Part shown: in pieces, positions 48,543 to 56,179 of the stretch | Layout: the number at the start of each line of letters is the position of its first letter | How positions within the stretch are numbered: the stretch's first letter is position 1 | Position numbers and translations under genes: made by a program | Notes under the pieces: generated by a model | What the model was told of the DNA's origin: nothing | Databases searched by the model: none | The model's input: the letters and a program-made list of their open reading frames with translations, nothing else | DNA from: DASSBG01 sp035699085 | GTDB lineage: Bacteria; Pseudomonadota; Gammaproteobacteria; Xanthomonadales; Rhodanobacteraceae | Reading direction: 5' to 3' | Assembly: GCA_035699085.1 (NCBI GenBank) | Contig: DASSBG010000039.1 | Coordinates: forward strand, 44,507 to 108,506 | DNA: 64,000 bases

Positions 48543-48955
48543 AGCCGGAACTGCGCGATACCTATCTCGCCAGCGACTACCGCGTGCGCCTGCCGCGCGG
48601 CGGCTATGCCAGCATCCGCATTGGCCAGCCGCTGCCCGCGGCGCTGCGTGCCTGCCTGCGCTATGACGACGAGGCCTGGGCCTTCGTCACCGCCTGGAAT
48701 CCGCGCTCGCGGCCGCAACCGCGCGCCGCTAACCGGCGCGCCCAGCGTGGCCTGCTGGCAGCGCTGCGCGCCATGACCCCGCCGCCACGCATCCGCGCCG
48801 CCATCGGCGTCGGCACCGACGGCTGGCGCGAACCCAGCCTCTGGCTGGCCGGGGTCGAGCTCGCCGCCCTCGACATCCTCATGCGCCGCCACGCCCAAAA
48901 CGCCATCGTCCGCGGCCACGCCGCCGGCCCCGCCGAACTCCACGTCGTGCCATAG
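48539..48955 (+). CDS. DUF3293 domain protein
   Basis: This 138-residue protein has the DUF3293 hallmarks AWAFVTAWNPRSRPQ and the pattern of an N-terminal YLASDYRV. It has no known function. It overlaps the kmo stop by 4 bp (ATGA) and closes the kynurenine operon. Similar small proteins often sit beside amino-acid catabolism genes; this is an inference. Confidence 0.88.
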   Translation: MKPELRDTYLASDYRVRLPRGGYASIRIGQPLPAALRACLRYDDEAWAFVTAWNPRSRPQPRAANRRAQRGLLAALRAMTPPPRIRAAIGVGTDGWREPSLWLAGVELAALDILMRRHAQNAIVRGHAAGPAELHVVP

Positions 48956-49264
48956 CAGGCGATGCCAAGAGTCATTGAAGGTGGAGCTGTCGATGCGCCG
49001 AGTGGTGGGCAGGCGCGCGCGCAAGAGTGGCTGGACAACGGGTCATGGAAGGTGGAGCTGTCGATGCACCGAGTGGTGCGGTGCAAGAGACCCGGATCAA
49101 GCCGACATCGTTGCGCGGTCGGTGCGGCATGCACTGATCGCATCCAATGCGTTGACATCGCCTCCCCGCGTTGCGGTGGCGCGCTTGACGGGCGAGCACG
49201 CTCGGCCGGATCAACAGATCCCCCTCACGCCCCCAAACCAGCAACTCCGGGGAAGCAACCCCGA
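48956..49264. repeat. Gap with a 37-bp direct repeat (two copies)
   Basis: Copies at 48,971-49,007 and 49,042-49,078 match at 35 of 37 positions, with a spacing of 71 bp. The shared core includes AAGGTGGAGCTGTCGATGC. The rest of the gap has no gene I can support. It marks the boundary between the kynurenine operon and the lower-GC small-peptide locus. Confidence 0.8.
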
Positions 49265-49501
49265 TTACCACGCTTCGTGGTTGTCAATCCAGCGCAAGCA
49301 GACATAGCACGATAACGCCAGCAAAATCGCCACCGCCCCGAGCGTCCCTCGCACGGACAACTCCACGTGCGCTGTAAGACACATGCAAGAGCCAACTATC
49401 GCCAAAAACCAAGTTTGTGCCAGAAGTCTGCCACGACTCGCATGCCCACACGTCATCCGGATAAAGAGAGGCCACGAAGGTCGGTCGCTTTGATTATTCA
49501 T
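49265..49501 (-). CDS. Small two-helix membrane protein, candidate immunity protein
   Basis: This 78-residue protein has two hydrophobic segments (LAQTWFLAIVGSCMCLTAHV and LGAVAILLALSCYVCLRWI) and a polar N-terminus (MNNQSDRPSW). It lies downstream of and on the same strand as two double-glycine-leader peptide genes. Small membrane proteins in that place usually give self-immunity to bacteriocins; this role is inferred. No Shine-Dalgarno sequence is evident at 49501, and an upstream start up to 49594 is possible. A GC hairpin (CGGGG/CCCCG, 49,248-49,263) follows the stop. Confidence 0.6.
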   Translation of the reverse strand: MNNQSDRPSWPLFIRMTCGHASRGRLLAQTWFLAIVGSCMCLTAHVELSVRGTLGAVAILLALSCYVCLRWIDNHEAW

Positions 49502-49555
49502 GATCGATTGACCAAAAAGGACAGCAATATATGTATGACTCCACAGGACGGAATA

Positions 49556-49583
49556 GCACGTGACATGTCGCCATGTCACGTGC
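49556..49583. promoter_or_regulatory. Perfect 12-bp hairpin between the peptide gene and the membrane-protein gene
   Basis: The arms GCACGTGACATG and CATGTCACGTGC are perfectly complementary around loop TCGC. It lies 12 bp after the stop of the 51-residue peptide and has no T-run. It could act as an mRNA processing or stability hairpin, a partial terminator, or a protein-binding palindrome (it contains two CACGTG boxes). Confidence 0.7.
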
Positions 49584-49595
49584 CTTACCGGCAAC

Positions 49596-49751
49596 CTACC
49601 AGCTACCTGTGGTGGCCTTTTCGTACATCTCCCAGATCACATGAGTCTTGAACACCAGCCACCAGGCCCCGACGGCATGGCCGGCCTCGTAGGCCAAGCT
49701 CTCACCACCGCCTCCAACAGACTCAACCTCTTTTGCTTCCAGAATATACAT
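49596..49751 (-). CDS. Double-glycine-leader peptide B (candidate bacteriocin subunit)
   Basis: A 51-residue product. ATG at 49751 is preceded by TGGAGG with 8-nt spacing, which decides this start over the longer frame to 49820. Residues 1-14 (MYILEAKEVESVGG) look like a double-glycine leader. The 37-residue core (GGESLAYEAGHAVGAWWLVF, then KTHVIWEMYEKATTGSW) is Trp/aromatic-rich and contains a GxxxG motif (GHAVG), a hallmark of two-peptide class II bacteriocins. It follows peptide A by 25 bp. A regulatory or signalling peptide is the alternative. Confidence 0.72.
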   Translation of the reverse strand: MYILEAKEVESVGGGGESLAYEAGHAVGAWWLVFKTHVIWEMYEKATTGSW

Positions 49752-49776
49752 CGTCGTTGCCTCCAGATTTTGTTGG

Positions 49777-49923
49777 TTATTTACCGTGCTCGCCGTCTTC
49801 GAAGCCTTGGTAGAACTCATATCCTGCGTTAATTATTTCATACGCCATAATGCAGAGCTCGATGGCAAGAATCACTCCGGTTCCGCCAACGCTTTGCGTC
49901 TCATCATTCGCCAGTACCCGCAC
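49777..49923 (-). CDS. Double-glycine-leader peptide A (candidate bacteriocin subunit)
   Basis: A 48-residue product. GTG at 49923 is preceded by GAGGAG with 7-nt spacing, which is better than any upstream start; the frame to 50001 adds a tail lacking a ribosome site. Residues 1-14 (MRVLANDETQSVGG) form a leader that shares M1, L4, E8 and SVGG (11-14) with peptide B. The 34-residue core starts TGVILAIELCIMAYEIINAG, is hydrophobic then acidic, and holds one cysteine. No dedicated peptidase-ABC transporter is within the window. Confidence 0.7.
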   Translation of the reverse strand: MRVLANDETQSVGGTGVILAIELCIMAYEIINAGYEFYQGFEDGEHGK

Positions 49924-50541
49924 TGTACAGCTCCTCAAGTTGCCGGGATCGTGCCGTCCCGACTTCGGCATGCCAAGCCCCTCCTTCTGCTGCTTCGGCA
50001 ACTCCCGATATGCGCCGCGGCACCCTCATGGGGCGACGACGTCGGGGGCAGCGGATGTCTTGCGTGAGAGTCAGTCGTCTGCTTGTTGTGTTTCCTGCCG
50101 CTCCTTCGCCGCACGTCTGCGCCTACAACCATCGATCCCAGTCAGCAGGTAGCACTCGCTCGCAAAGGCCACGCGCTGCTATCCGTCGGAACGGCCCGGC
50201 CGCATCCATTAGCATCCGACGATTCAAAAGTGTTGCCATGCTCGCGCCGCTTTCCGATCAACGTGGCCAGCAGCTCCAGCGGCGGCACCGGTACTACATT
50301 CATAGCGAAGATTGATGCTTCGGCATGAATATTTCCATGACATAGGCATCATGTCAACCCCATCCAGGACATCCACGCCGCGAAAGCCGCGGATGCGCTT
50401 GGTCGCCGCAGCTGCCGCCGCCCCAGCGCGCGGTGCTCCGAGCAGGGCGCGTGCTGCATCATTGGCTCGCGCGACGAGCCAGCTTGTCTCTGCCGCCACA
50501 GTTGACCGCAGCCACCGCAAACCGTAAACTGCGCGCCCCTT
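49924..50541. other. Gap upstream of the peptide genes, no supported gene
   Basis: No gene is supported in these 618 bp. Open frames present have no ribosome site or recognisable product. The first 400 bp are of lower GC than the surroundings and would hold the promoter of the peptide genes, but I cannot point to a convincing -35/-10 pair. An Ala/Arg-rich frame near 50,350-50,527 runs into the tRNA gene and is probably chance. Confidence 0.5.
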
Positions 50542-50616
50542 GGGCGGTTAGCTCAGCGGTAGAGCACTGCCTTCACACGGCAGGTGTCACAAGTTCGATC
50601 CTTGTACCGCCCACCA
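50542..50616 (+). tRNA. tRNA-Val (CAC anticodon)
   Basis: This 75-nt tRNA has encoded CCA. Acceptor arms GGGCGGT/ACCGCCC pair fully; the D arm is GCTCAGCGGTAGAGC; the anticodon stem CTGCC/GGCAG encloses loop TTCACAC, giving anticodon CAC; the T loop is TTCGATC. It borders the accessory stretch on both sides and is a possible integration site, but no integrase gene is seen next to it. Confidence 0.97.
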
Positions 50617-50624
50617 AGCACACG

Positions 50625-50649
50625 AAGGCCGCCCGCGGGCGGCCTTTTT
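50625..50649 (+). terminator. Rho-independent terminator of tRNA-Val
   Basis: The stem AAGGCCGCCC/GGGCGGCCTT is perfect around a two-base turn and is followed by further T residues, 8 bp after the tRNA. Confidence 0.9.
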
Positions 50650-51031
50650 CGTGGCGCAAGCAAACCGCACGCACGACCACCTGCAGCGGTCGGCGTATCG
50701 CTCTGCGCCCGCCGCTTGCGGCGCCTGATGGATCACATCCACCGGCCCGCCTGAGTACCGGCGCGCAGGCGCATGCGTGCAGGGCGACCGGCGCCCGACA
50801 CCGGCTGGATGCCGGATCGAATCCGGCCGATGCACGCCCTGGCGCCAAGCTCCTGCTGCATCCGCCCCCAGCCAGAGTGTGCTATCTTCCGGCTCAGGTC
50901 GCGAATAGTCTCGTTGCGCCAGTCTGCCAGGCATTCATCGTATCGGTCACGAGCACCTTGGGTGCCTGTCGTGTGCAGCGCAATCGCCGGAGGCGAAACT
51001 GTCTCGCGCGAATCACCGCGATGGAGCCCCC
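50650..51031. other. Gap, no supported gene
   Basis: No gene, RNA or repeat is recognised in these 382 bp. Open frames on both strands are Arg/Ala-rich chance frames. Confidence 0.5.
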
Positions 51032-51319
51032 ATGACATACCGACTGCCGTTTGCCGTGCTCTACCTGTCGATAAGCATTCTGTTCGTGCTGGCGGTGAAT
51101 CGACAGGCGAACGTCGCCCGTACTATCCAGTCCATCCTCTTCCCGGCCGTGTTCGGCCTGTTCGCGTGGGATGATTGGCACAGTTGGCAGGCTGCCAGCG
51201 GCGGGCAGGCGTTGTGGCACTCGATTGCGTTTGCGCTCACTTGCGCAGCATTCATCCTCATGCTCATAGCCTTGGCCCGGCGACTCTGGTGGTTGCGACG
51301 GCACAGTCATGCCGACTGA
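51032..51319 (+). CDS. Small membrane protein of unknown function
   Basis: This 95-residue protein has three hydrophobic segments (PFAVLYLSISILFVLAV; SILFPAVFGLFAWDDW; LWHSIAFALTCAAFILMLIA) and a basic His-rich C-terminus. GGAG lies 6 nt before the ATG. I recognise no family. Confidence 0.7.
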   Translation: MTYRLPFAVLYLSISILFVLAVNRQANVARTIQSILFPAVFGLFAWDDWHSWQAASGGQALWHSIAFALTCAAFILMLIALARRLWWLRRHSHAD

Positions 51320-51355
51320 ATTGTGGACCGTCGATTACAGGATCAGGGCACGGCG

Positions 51356-51553
51356 ATGATGCCGACGGACGACCACGAGCAACGACTTGCCGAGCAGCGC
51401 GATCTGTTGGCCGACATGGCCAGGCACTTCGACGCCCTGGTCGCAAAGATCCAGACCGCCGAACACGCCGCGGCGGTCGACGCCTTGTTCAATGCAACAC
51501 CCGACGAGCTGGGCAAAGGGGCCAGAGTGGACTTTTCGAAAAGTCCACTCTGA
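51356..51553 (+). pseudogene. Small ORF ending in a duplicated reductase tail and a repeat hairpin
   Basis: A 65-codon frame from ATG 51356. The first part (MPTDDHEQRLAEQRDLLADM) is helical and unrecognised. The middle (AVDALFNATPDEL) matches the C-terminus of the aldo/keto reductase at 54,108-55,055 almost exactly, and the last 14 codons are read out of the hairpin at 51,518-51,557. It therefore looks like a chimeric leftover rather than an intact gene, although it could be expressed. Confidence 0.55.
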
Positions 51554-51557
51554 CCCC
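51518..51557. repeat. Perfect palindrome of the CTGACCCCGG family
   Basis: The arms CAGAGTGGACTTTTC and GAAAAGTCCACTCTG are perfect, extended by GGGG/CCCC across one mismatch. It lies between a plus-strand frame and the convergent nuclease gene, so it may terminate transcription from both sides. Confidence 0.85.
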
Positions 51558-51565
51558 GGTTTTTG

Positions 51566-53287
51566 CTATTGGCACTGCCCCTGGAACACGCAGGCGATCC
51601 ACTCGGGGTGGTCCACGAAGGGGTTGCGATCGCCTTGGTACAGCTCGACCGTCTCATTGCGCAGACGCTCGAAGTCGGACACGGGGTCCTGCTGGGCCCA
51701 CTGCAGCAGCACGGACAGCTTGCCCATGTAGGCCGTGCCCGTCGTGTTCCCGTTGCTGACCACAATCTTGGACGTATCGTCGGTCAGCACGAGGTCCGGC
51801 TCCGCGTAACCGGTGTACGGGTTGGTGCCACCTTCGAAACGCACATCCATGTACAGCAGCGCTCGCGCCACGTCGCCGCGCTTGCCGACCCAGACTTCCC
51901 ACACGTCGCCGTTGCTCCAGTTGGAGTTGCCCGGATACGTGCCCGAACCCCCGCCGACACCGTCGTTGTAGACCGTCGGGTATTCGCGGCAGGAGGCATT
52001 GCAGGTGCCGTAGGGAATGTTGCCGCGCGAGCTGTTGTAGCTGGAGTCCACCAGCATCAGCATGTGCATGTCCGTGTAGGCATAGTTCGAGCTCACGTCG
52101 TCCGGGAACCCGTAAGACTTGGGCCATGTGTGCTCGCGGTTGTAGTACGTGTTGCCGCCGCCTTGCTTGGGATAGCTGGCGTTCTTGTACACGTCGATCA
52201 CGTCGGCTCCGTTCAAGGGATCCTCATCGGCCTGTTCCAGCACATCCCACGTGTCGGTGGACGACGACGTGTACGGAATGCGCGTGACCTGCTCGATCAA
52301 CGCGTGCAACGAATTGCGCAAGGCGGTCGGGCTGCTGGTGTCGACGCCGGCGTAGTAGCCGCTACCGCCGCCGCTACCGCCGCCGGTCCCGCCGCCGCTG
52401 GGCGCGTCCCAGGTGGCCTCCAGCGTCACGTTGGAGTAGCTGTTCCAACCGTACAGTTTCACGTAATACGTGCCGGCCTGCGTCGTCATGCTGCAGGTCT
52501 CGTCGTTGCCGGCAATGTACGGACGGCAGTCATAGCTGCCGAGCGTCGGTTCGGCGCCGAATCTCACGTACATGTCGGCGTCGCCCGAACCACCCGACAT
52601 GCTGATGACCAGGTTGCTGGCGCCCGAAGGGATGTCGACCGTAAAGGCATGCGAGAACGTCCCCTGGCTGCCGGAGATCCCGGTCAAGGGGGTGCCGTTT
52701 TCCAGGCTGCTGGTGCCTGTGCCACCGCCCGACGACTGGAAGGTTTCGCCCGGGTTGCACTGCCCAAAACTCGATGTGGCCGGACTGAGCCAGAGGAAAT
52801 CGCTGGCAAACGAGCCGTCGCCTGCCAGCTGCAACGATTGCCCGACCGGCGTGGAACCGCTTTCGCTGACGCCGATGTCCGTGCTGGTCACCCCGGACGC
52901 GGGACCCGCGGTGGCGGTGAACGTGCCCTCGTAGCTGATGAACTCACGAACGATGCCACTGCTGTCAATCAGGGCGACGCCATCGGGCGCCCCATTCTGC
53001 AGGCCGGTGGTGGACACAGTGACCACGCCGTAGCCGCTGCATTGGTCGGACAGCGTGCCGGACAGGTTGTAGGTGGCGTAATCGCCGCCACCATTGCCGT
53101 TGTAGAGAACGAGTTGCCAGCCACTCAGGCTGGTGCCCGCGGGACCGGCAATTTCCACGGCCTCGCCGGTGTCGGCTCCGCTATTGTCGTAGTGGATCTC
53201 GTTGATGAAGGTTTGTGAATCGGCAAACGCTGGAGCGATCCAGCACGTCGAAACCAACACGAAAAGAATGCGTCCAAGCCTGCTCAT
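51566..53287 (-). CDS. Exported nuclease with LTD, PPC and endonuclease I domains
   Basis: This 573-residue protein has a signal peptide (1-22), then a lamin-tail domain (about 23-165, INEIHYDNSGADTGEAVEIA). A bacterial pre-peptidase C-terminal domain follows (about 195-290, DADMYVRFGAEP and GTYYVKLYGW), then a Gly-rich linker. The endonuclease I (EndA/NucM) domain comes last (about 310-573), with NREHTWPKS and DHPEW near the end. Such nucleases are secreted by type II secretion and degrade extracellular DNA for nutrients or biofilm control. ATG at 53287 has GAGG 9 nt upstream; 53302 and 53350 are less supported. Confidence 0.92.
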   Translation of the reverse strand: MSRLGRILFVLVSTCWIAPAFADSQTFINEIHYDNSGADTGEAVEIAGPAGTSLSGWQLVLYNGNGGGDYATYNLSGTLSDQCSGYGVVTVSTTGLQNGAPDGVALIDSSGIVREFISYEGTFTATAGPASGVTSTDIGVSESGSTPVGQSLQLAGDGSFASDFLWLSPATSSFGQCNPGETFQSSGGGTGTSSLENGTPLTGISGSQGTFSHAFTVDIPSGASNLVISMSGGSGDADMYVRFGAEPTLGSYDCRPYIAGNDETCSMTTQAGTYYVKLYGWNSYSNVTLEATWDAPSGGGTGGGSGGGSGYYAGVDTSSPTALRNSLHALIEQVTRIPYTSSSTDTWDVLEQADEDPLNGADVIDVYKNASYPKQGGGNTYYNREHTWPKSYGFPDDVSSNYAYTDMHMLMLVDSSYNSSRGNIPYGTCNASCREYPTVYNDGVGGGSGTYPGNSNWSNGDVWEVWVGKRGDVARALLYMDVRFEGGTNPYTGYAEPDLVLTDDTSKIVVSNGNTTGTAYMGKLSVLLQWAQQDPVSDFERLRNETVELYQGDRNPFVDHPEWIACVFQGQCQ

Positions 53288-53631
53288 TGTGAATTTCCTC
53301 ATGGGGACGCCACCGAACAGATGGCCGCCCATAAAATGGCTGCGCGACATGAATCACTCCAAAACGCGAACCTGAAGAGCTCAAAGCCTCCTTGGCCCTG
53401 AGGTTTCCTCAATCTCCAATAGGCAAAGCCGACGTCGCGGGGTGCGTTGGTGCGGAAAGTCCGAACAACAGCGCCGAGGCCTAGCCACGTCGCGGCTGGC
53501 GCCATGGAAATGCGGGGACGTTCAAGCTCGGCGCGGGTGGCCATCCGGCCTTGCCGGCGACCACGTTGCCCTGGCGCAGCGCGTCGCTCGGCGTACACTC
53601 ACAGTCCAATGGGCCGAGAAAGAGGGCCACC
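53288..53631. other. Gap with divergent promoters, no gene
   Basis: 344 bp between the divergent nuclease and lipoprotein genes. A TACACT -10-like box at 53,594-53,599 lies 32 bp before the lipoprotein ATG. Nothing else is recognised. Confidence 0.4.
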
Positions 53632-53988
53632 ATGAAGGCCGTTGCTGCCGCGGTACTGGTGGCGCTGCTTGCAGGCTGTGCGAGCTACCGCCCGCTGGTG
53701 ATGCAATCGAGCATCACGGATCCGGCGACGTACGAATCAGACCTTGCCCGCTGCCAGGGCTACGCGCACAGCGTCAGCCCTGGCGCACGTGCCGGGGTCG
53801 GCGCCGTGATCGGAGGGCTGCTCGGCGCCGCCTTGGGCGCGGCGGTGGGTGACAGCGGCATCGGCCGCGACTTGGCCAGGTACGGCGCCGTGCAGGGCGC
53901 GGCGTCAGGCGCGGCGTCCGGCGCGCGGGACCAGGTGACCGTCATCCGCCGCTGCATGACGGCGAAGGGATACGTGGTGCTGCGGTGA
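53632..53988 (+). CDS. Glycine-zipper lipoprotein
   Basis: This 118-residue protein has a lipoprotein signal with lipobox LAGC (cysteine residue 16). The mature part has a conserved cysteine (LARCQGYAHSV), a glycine-zipper membrane-like segment (GVGAVIGGLLGAALGAAVG), and a C-terminal cysteine motif (VIRRCMTAKGYVVL). This matches the glycine-zipper family of small outer-membrane lipoproteins of unknown function. GAAAGAGGG precedes the ATG. Confidence 0.88.
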   Translation: MKAVAAAVLVALLAGCASYRPLVMQSSITDPATYESDLARCQGYAHSVSPGARAGVGAVIGGLLGAALGAAVGDSGIGRDLARYGAVQGAASGAASGARDQVTVIRRCMTAKGYVVLR

Positions 53989-54066
53989 GATCGGCGCTCG
54001 TCGCTGCATCGCCGACATCTTCGCAATGACGGTCGCGCGGGCGCAGCCAGCCGCGAGCGTGGACAT

Positions 54067-54092
54067 AAAGTGCACTCTGACCCCGGTTTCGC
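54067..54092. repeat. Single-arm copy of the CTGACCCCGG repeat
   Basis: AAAGTGCACTCTGACCCCGG lies just upstream of the aldo/keto reductase gene. It is half of the palindrome seen complete at 39,399 and 51,518. Confidence 0.7.
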
Positions 54093-54107
54093 ACGAGGAC
54101 ACAAACC

Positions 54108-55055
54108 ATGACAGACATCCGCAAAGCCGGCACATTCACGCTCGGCGATCACGCAGTCAGGCGCCTGGGTTACGGCGCGATGCAGCTCGCCGGGCCTGGC
54201 GTATTCGGTCCGCCCAAGGATCGCGACGCTGCGCTCGCCGTGCTGCGCGAGGCGGTGGCGGCCGGCGTCAACCACATCGATACCAGCGACTTTTACGGCC
54301 CGCACGTCACCAACCAGATCATCCGCGAGGCATTGCATCCGTATCCCGACGATTTGCTGATCGTCACCAAGATTGGCGCGCGGCGCGGTGACGACGGCGC
54401 GTGGATCCCGGCCTTCTCCGCCGCGGAACTGACCAGCGCGGTGCACGACAACCTCCGCAACTTGGGGCTGGATGCACTCGATGTCGTCAACCTGCGCATC
54501 ATGTTCGGCGTGCACGAGCCCGCCGAAGGTTCCATCGAGGCGCCGCTCACCGCACTTGCGGAGCTCCGGCAGCAGGGACTGGTCCGGCATATCGGCCTCA
54601 GCAACGTGACGCCCGCGCAAGTCGCCGAAGGACGCGCCATCACCGACATCGTGTGTGTGCAGAACCATTACAACGTTGCGCACCGGGACAACGACGCGCT
54701 GATCGACGAACTGGCTGTCGCAGGCATTGCCTGCGTGCCGTTCTTTCCGCTCGGCGGCTTCACGCCATTGCAGTCGACGACGCTGTCCGATGTCGCCAGG
54801 GACCTGGGTGCTTCGCCGATGCAGGTCGCGCTCGCCTGGTTGCTGCAGCGTGCGCCGAACATTCTGCTGATTCCGGGCACGTCATCGGTTGCACATCTGC
54901 GCGAAAACCTGGCGGCGGCCGAGCTGGAACTGTCGCCCGAAACCGTGGCGCAACTGGACCGGATTGGCGCCGGCGGCACAGCGGTCGACGCCTTGTTCAA
55001 CGCGACGCCCGAAGAACTGGACAACGCGGCGGTGCAGGCGGCAAAGAACGGCTGA
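54108..55055 (+). CDS. Aldo/keto reductase
   Basis: This 315-residue TIM-barrel NADPH oxidoreductase is similar to E. coli YdbC in its landmarks. The catalytic Asp and Tyr are in HIDTSDFYGP, the Lys in IVTKIGARRG. The position of the usual catalytic His reads DVVNLRI, with Asn, as in the YdbC subgroup. The NADP-binding block LIPGTSSVAHLRENL is near residue 255. The C-terminus (TAVDALFNATPEELDNAAVQ) is duplicated at 51,471-51,510, and the preceding part at 56,302-56,399. The physiological substrate is unknown. Confidence 0.92.
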   Translation: MTDIRKAGTFTLGDHAVRRLGYGAMQLAGPGVFGPPKDRDAALAVLREAVAAGVNHIDTSDFYGPHVTNQIIREALHPYPDDLLIVTKIGARRGDDGAWIPAFSAAELTSAVHDNLRNLGLDALDVVNLRIMFGVHEPAEGSIEAPLTALAELRQQGLVRHIGLSNVTPAQVAEGRAITDIVCVQNHYNVAHRDNDALIDELAVAGIACVPFFPLGGFTPLQSTTLSDVARDLGASPMQVALAWLLQRAPNILLIPGTSSVAHLRENLAAAELELSPETVAQLDRIGAGGTAVDALFNATPEELDNAAVQAAKNG

Positions 55056-55125
55056 CGGGAGGTCATTGCCGTCCTTCGTCGCCGCGGCCAGCGAGGCGAG
55101 GCATTGGCCGACTTCCGAGCAACGC

Positions 55126-55320
55126 AAAGTGCGTTCTGACCCCGCTTTCCGCAGCTTGTGCACGCGGGATGCGGTCCGAATGCGGGCGAAGTCGCGCATC
55201 GTGGCGTTGCAGCGTCTGGCGCGCCCATGCAACAGCCAGAATCGGCGCGAGCCGTTCTGGAAGTCAGGTTTTTGCCTGACCCGCTTATGGGTAAAGCGAA
55301 CCTGACCCCGTTCTTGCAGT
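55126..55320. repeat. Decayed CTGACCCCG-type repeats after the reductase
   Basis: AAAGTGCGTTCTGACCCCGC lies near 55,126; a short hairpin GTCAGG/CCTGAC lies at 55,263-55,280; AACCTGACCCCGTTC lies near 55,299. All are diverged relatives of the palindrome family. The rest of this 270-bp gap has no gene. Confidence 0.6.
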
Positions 55321-55325
55321 GGAAA

Positions 55326-56045
55326 TTACGCGTTCGAGTGGACGCCAACCTGGCCACTACGGCGAAAACCGGCGCGCGCGCCCATGATCAGTAACCACAG
55401 CATGATTGCGACCTCGCCGAACTGCAATGGCCAGGCGATGCTTGAAAAGGTGTCCTGAAATTGTGGCCATACCGCCCACCCGAAGCTTTGCCCCAGGTAC
55501 CACAGCCCGTTGAGAATCAACAAGTAGCCAAGCAGTCGCGGCAGGAATCCCGATCGCAATACAAGAGTCGCCATGGGGAATAGCCACAGCCCCCACAGGA
55601 TCTGGGCGGCGCCGACTTCCTGCCCATGCAGCTTGAGAAACAACAGCGCCAGCGCCTCCCGCTGCTCGTTGCTGAAAACCGACAGGAAATCGGCGCCGCG
55701 CACCAGCAACAGTGCGGCCGCGTCGTTGAGCACATTGAAGAAATAAATCGCGGGGATGAGGATCCCGCCGACTATCACCAACAGCGCAGCGTGCTTGCGA
55801 TTGACCTCCTTGAACAGCTGGTAGAACGCCAGCGCGAGGAAGATCTGGATCACCCCGGTGAGCAAGTCGCTGAAAATGCCGATCCGGAAGATGGTCTCGT
55901 GCGTTGCGATGTTGGCCGCCGTCGCTGCCGCGTTGCCGGTCACGAACAAGGTGCTCGGTACATAGATCAGGCGGTAGGGCGCGACGAGCATGAGCAACAG
56001 GTACACGAATCCGGCGGTTCGCGCTTTCGTATCAATCGAGGTCAT
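55326..56045 (-). CDS. DUF4386 membrane protein
   Basis: This 239-residue protein has six hydrophobic segments and the DUF4386 pattern (KARTAGFVYLLLML at the start; FNVLNDAAALLLVRGADF; LWLFPMATLVLRSGFLPRLLG). It is an inner-membrane protein of unknown function. It begins 12 residues before the first membrane helix, with MTSIDTKA at 56045. An inverted repeat at 56,180-56,207 lies about 135 bp upstream of its start. Confidence 0.9.
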   Translation of the reverse strand: MTSIDTKARTAGFVYLLLMLVAPYRLIYVPSTLFVTGNAAATAANIATHETIFRIGIFSDLLTGVIQIFLALAFYQLFKEVNRKHAALLVIVGGILIPAIYFFNVLNDAAALLLVRGADFLSVFSNEQREALALLFLKLHGQEVGAAQILWGLWLFPMATLVLRSGFLPRLLGYLLILNGLWYLGQSFGWAVWPQFQDTFSSIAWPLQFGEVAIMLWLLIMGARAGFRRSGQVGVHSNA

Positions 56046-56179
56046 GAACTCGGCCCAGTGATGGTTTGACGAGAACCAAAGAGGTGATCTCTGCCTGCGA
56101 AACGTGTGAGCAGGACGGCCGCAGCGCCGGCAATCAGTCGGTACATTTTCATGACAACGCTCTTGGCGAAGCCTGTTAT

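Noticed and set aside
49367..49651. Plus-strand 94-codon frame overlapping the small-peptide locus
   Set aside because: It lacks a ribosome site, crosses the 12-bp hairpin, and opposes the minus-strand peptide genes, which have strong Shine-Dalgarno sequences.
50224..50520. Minus-strand frame with an Ala/Gly-rich tail, considered as a third peptide gene
   Set aside because: No double-glycine leader or ribosome site is present; composition suggests a chance frame.
50542..50616. A prophage or island attachment duplication at tRNA-Val
   Set aside because: I looked for a second copy of the tRNA 3' end within the window and for an integrase nearby and saw neither.
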